In this document: one piece after another, positions 61,792 to 64,000 of the stretch
How the letters are laid out: each line of letters opens with the position of its first letter
Numbering within the stretch: position 1 is the stretch's first letter
DNA from: VYFG01 sp965248685
Lineage (GTDB): Bacteria > Pseudomonadota > Gammaproteobacteria > Arenicellales > Poriferihabitantaceae
Length of the DNA stretch: 64,000 nucleotides
Direction: 5' to 3'
NCBI GenBank assembly: GCA_965248685.1
Contig: CBDFKC010000002.1
Location: forward strand, 620,001-684,000
Made by a program: the position numbers and the translations under genes
Notes under the pieces: generated by a model
What the model saw: only the letters and a program-made list of their open reading frames with translations
Database searches by the model: none
Told to the model about the DNA's origin: nothing

Positions 61792-63219
61792 TCAAGCTTT
61801 ATTTAGCTCGCTTTTATGTTCGTTGCGAATATACTCGAGGGCAGCGTTTATCCGGGCGAGAACCCTGTCTCGGCCAACCATTTTAACCGTTATATCGATG
61901 GATGGCGTGGCGGAGTTCCCGGAGATTGCCACTCTTAATGGCAGTGCAAGTTGCCCCATCTTAACGCCTGCTGATTGAATGACCTGGGCGATAACTTCTT
62001 TTATCGAATCGACATCCCAAAATTCCAGTACCGCAAGGGCGTCATGGAGGTCACTAAGTAAAGGCAAGGCTGCCGCAACCAGATGCTTTTTGGCAGCTGT
62101 CGGCTCATATTTGTCTACATCGGTATAAAGGTACTCAACTTTGTCGGCCATCTCCTCCAGGGTTCGGGCGCGGTCCCTCATCAGCTCAACCACGTCGTTG
62201 ACCTTGGGTCCGTGGCACAAGCCGATTCCACGGGTGTGGAGTCGTTTCGCCAGCTCATTGCCAAGCCGGTCTACATCCACGATTTTTATATAGTGTTGAT
62301 TGACCCAAAGTAATTTTTCCAGATCAAAACTTGCCGCAGATTTATTGATATCCTTAATATCAAACAGATCTATCATTTCATCCAGGTCAAAAATTTCCTG
62401 GTCGCCGTGGGACCATCCAAGCCGGACCAGATAATTTAATAATGCCTCGGGCAATATTCCCATATCCTTGTATTCGAGAACGCTTACTGCGCCGTGTCGT
62501 TTGGATAGTCGTTTTCCGTCTGGACCCAGGATCAGTGGGATGTGGGCGAATACTGGAAGATTAGCTCCGAGCGCGTGAAAAATATTTATTTGGCGCGGAG
62601 TATTATTGGTGTGGTCGTCCCCTCGCAATACATGGGTAATGCCCATGTCAATGTCATCTACTACTACCGTCAGGTTGTAGGTTGGTGACCCATCGCTTCG
62701 TGCGATGATCAAATCGTCCAGTTCACTGTTACTGATGACCACCCTGCCCCGCACCACATCATCAAATACCACAGCGCCCTCGAGAGGGTTTCGAAACCGA
62801 ATCACCGACGGCGTATCGGCATCTGGCTGGCGCCCAAGATCCCGGCAACGGTGATCATAGCGTGGCTTCTCACCGGCTGCCCTTTGACCCTCTCTCAGTT
62901 GCTCCAGTCGTTCCTTGCTGCAAAAGCAATGATAGGCATCTTCCTGGATAACCAGCTGATCGATGACTTCATGGTATCTGTCAAAGCGCTTGGTCTGGTA
63001 AAACGGACCCCGGTTCCAGGCCAGCCCCATCCACTTCATTGCGGACAATATAATATCTACTGCTTCCTTGGTTGATCGCTCGAGGTCTGTATCTTCAATT
63101 CGCAATACCATTTCACCTCCTGACTTTCTGGCGTACAACCAATTAAACAGTGCAGTGCGAGCACCGCCAATGTGTAAATAACCGGTAGGGCTGGGGGGAA
63201 ATCTGGTAACGATTGGCAT
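61792..63219 (-). CDS. gltX: Glutamyl-tRNA synthetase
   Basis: This class I synthetase charges tRNA-Glu. The HIGH-type motif is in PPSPTGYLHIGGARTALFNW (start at residue 8) and the KMSKS-type motif in DGKRLSKRHGAVSV near 240. A zinc-binding-like segment with CFCSKE near 97 and C-H near 123 fits the E. coli type. Length is 475 residues. It is directly followed by tRNA-Ala and the substrate tRNA-Glu. Confidence 0.97.
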   Translation of the reverse strand: MPIVTRFPPSPTGYLHIGGARTALFNWLYARKSGGEMVLRIEDTDLERSTKEAVDIILSAMKWMGLAWNRGPFYQTKRFDRYHEVIDQLVIQEDAYHCFCSKERLEQLREGQRAAGEKPRYDHRCRDLGRQPDADTPSVIRFRNPLEGAVVFDDVVRGRVVISNSELDDLIIARSDGSPTYNLTVVVDDIDMGITHVLRGDDHTNNTPRQINIFHALGANLPVFAHIPLILGPDGKRLSKRHGAVSVLEYKDMGILPEALLNYLVRLGWSHGDQEIFDLDEMIDLFDIKDINKSAASFDLEKLLWVNQHYIKIVDVDRLGNELAKRLHTRGIGLCHGPKVNDVVELMRDRARTLEEMADKVEYLYTDVDKYEPTAAKKHLVAAALPLLSDLHDALAVLEFWDVDSIKEVIAQVIQSAGVKMGQLALPLRVAISGNSATPSIDITVKMVGRDRVLARINAALEYIRNEHKSELNKA

Positions 63220-63388
63220 AATTACAGAGTAATCGGGAAAAACGCGCGGATTCTAATGGATATCGACTTGGGCTTATAGAGGTTTCCACTCCATTTGGGT
63301 GAATTTTTTGTGATAATAGCGCTATTCGACCGATAATCGAATAAGCTAAGCCGAATCAGAAATCTTTTGTAGGAATCGTTAACAGAAA

Positions 63389-64000
63389 ATGTTTGTAAAA
63401 AACCCCAACCCAATGCTTTTCTTGGTACTTTTGGCCGCTATCACGTGGTCAGGACCGGGGTTTGCCCAGGCAACCCAGCTATTCGATGGAGATTTTGAAA
63501 GCGGCACTTTTCAAGGCTGGACCCCTAGTGGAGAAAATGGTGGATTTGCCACGGTGGCTGCCAAGGGGAGCTGTTATTCCGGTAACGACACCACAGCGAT
63601 TTCATTTAACGGAAATTTAACCAGCAATTACGCCGCTCTGCTTCGTTCTAATGCAGCGGGTCAGACAGACTCGATCGCCAAACTTCGATCCCAGTCATTT
63701 GTCGCCGGCAATGGCGTCATATTTTCCGCGTTGTCAGAGACCCTGGATCCTGATCCCGCTAATCGCCCGGTTAGCCTTACCGTTAATATCATTAACAGTA
63801 CGGGGGAGATTATTTCAGAGCAACCCTATCTGACTGCCATCGTCCAGTTATCCCAGGGGTGTCCCAGTGTTAAGAGTGATGGTGCATTCAGTTCTCATTT
63901 TATCGATACCCATCATCTCGCCGGACAGGAAATTTCTATCGAATTCACCCAGCACACAAATGTTGAATCCCTGGGCTATTTCACCCTGATCGACAATGTT
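63389..64000 (+). CDS. Secreted protein of unknown function (partial, runs off the window)
   Basis: An open frame from the ATG at 63389 continues without a stop to the window end, 204 codons. A signal peptide of about 26 residues (hydrophobic FLVLLAA, ending GPGFAQA) is followed by DGDFESGTFQGWTPSG, a pattern seen at the start of galactose-binding-like or carbohydrate-binding modules. Two cysteines in the mature part suggest an extracytoplasmic disulfide. An AGGAA lies about 14 bases upstream of the ATG; the ATG at codon 9 is an alternative start. It is divergent from gltX. Confidence 0.65.
   Translation, partial: MFVKNPNPMLFLVLLAAITWSGPGFAQATQLFDGDFESGTFQGWTPSGENGGFATVAAKGSCYSGNDTTAISFNGNLTSNYAALLRSNAAGQTDSIAKLRSQSFVAGNGVIFSALSETLDPDPANRPVSLTVNIINSTGEIISEQPYLTAIVQLSQGCPSVKSDGAFSSHFIDTHHLAGQEISIEFTQHTNVESLGYFTLIDNV

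Noticed and set aside
63222..63413. A 63-codon frame upstream of gltX on the minus strand
   Set aside because: It overlaps the start of the rightward secreted-protein gene and the gltX promoter region, and has no protein-like features.

Overview
This 64 kb window looks like the chromosome of a gammaproteobacterium, probably a free-living aquatic or marine one of moderate GC. The assignment rests on gene orders typical of that class: aroQ-accB-accC-prmA-dusB-fis-purH-purD, accA-tilS-pyrG-kdsA-eno-ftsB, trmJ divergent from suhB, mutS-fdxA, and sdhCDAB followed by sdhE and a ygfX-like gene. The lineage is an inference; no rRNA gene is present. Many genes appear to start with TTG or GTG.

Layout. 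(1) 1-5.8 kb: central carbon genes, with aceK and aceA divergent, then a malic enzyme and a ketopantoate reductase. (2) 6.0-15.9 kb: a leftward catabolic cluster, tctC-tctB-tctA-gntR-ThDP enzyme-frc-ALDH1L1-like formyltransferase-fhs. It combines a tripartite tricarboxylate-type importer, a GntR/FCD regulator with two GTATAC-centred palindromes, formyl-CoA chemistry and one-carbon capture on tetrahydrofolate. This is the most interesting system in the window. (3) 16-26 kb: a quinone oxidoreductase, pyk, trmJ, suhB, mutS, fdxA, a decayed VOC gene and pepN. (4) 26-39 kb: a long leftward run of housekeeping genes (waaA, hemF, tsaC, purD, purH, fis, dusB, prmA, accC, accB, aroQ) with two zinc-ribbon membrane proteins. 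(5) 39-47 kb: small regulators, then succinate dehydrogenase surrounded by assembly or maturation genes (sdhE, ygfX-like, an SDHAF4/DUF1674 gene, ygfZ). (6) 47-57.7 kb: ftsB, eno, kdsA, pyrG, tilS, accA, pncC and an M16 protease. (7) 58.3-61.6 kb: a 3.2 kb genomic island in the 3' end of tRNA-Glu, bounded by a 49-bp direct repeat and carrying a lipoprotein, a GNAT acetyltransferase and a HigBA toxin-antitoxin pair, but no integrase. (8) 61.6-64 kb: tRNA-Glu, tRNA-Ala, gltX and the start of a secreted protein that leaves the window.

How the parts fit. In the catabolic cluster TctC would capture a carboxylate for import by TctAB. The CoA-transferase closely resembles formyl-CoA:oxalate CoA-transferase, but its ThDP partner does not look like canonical oxalyl-CoA decarboxylase. 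Formate released from formyl-CoA would be captured by Fhs as 10-formyl-THF. The small formyltransferase resembles the N-terminal domain of ALDH1L1, which in animals passes formyl from folate to a phosphopantetheine thiol, so exchange between THF and CoA is a testable idea here. The substrate and the reaction order are inference.
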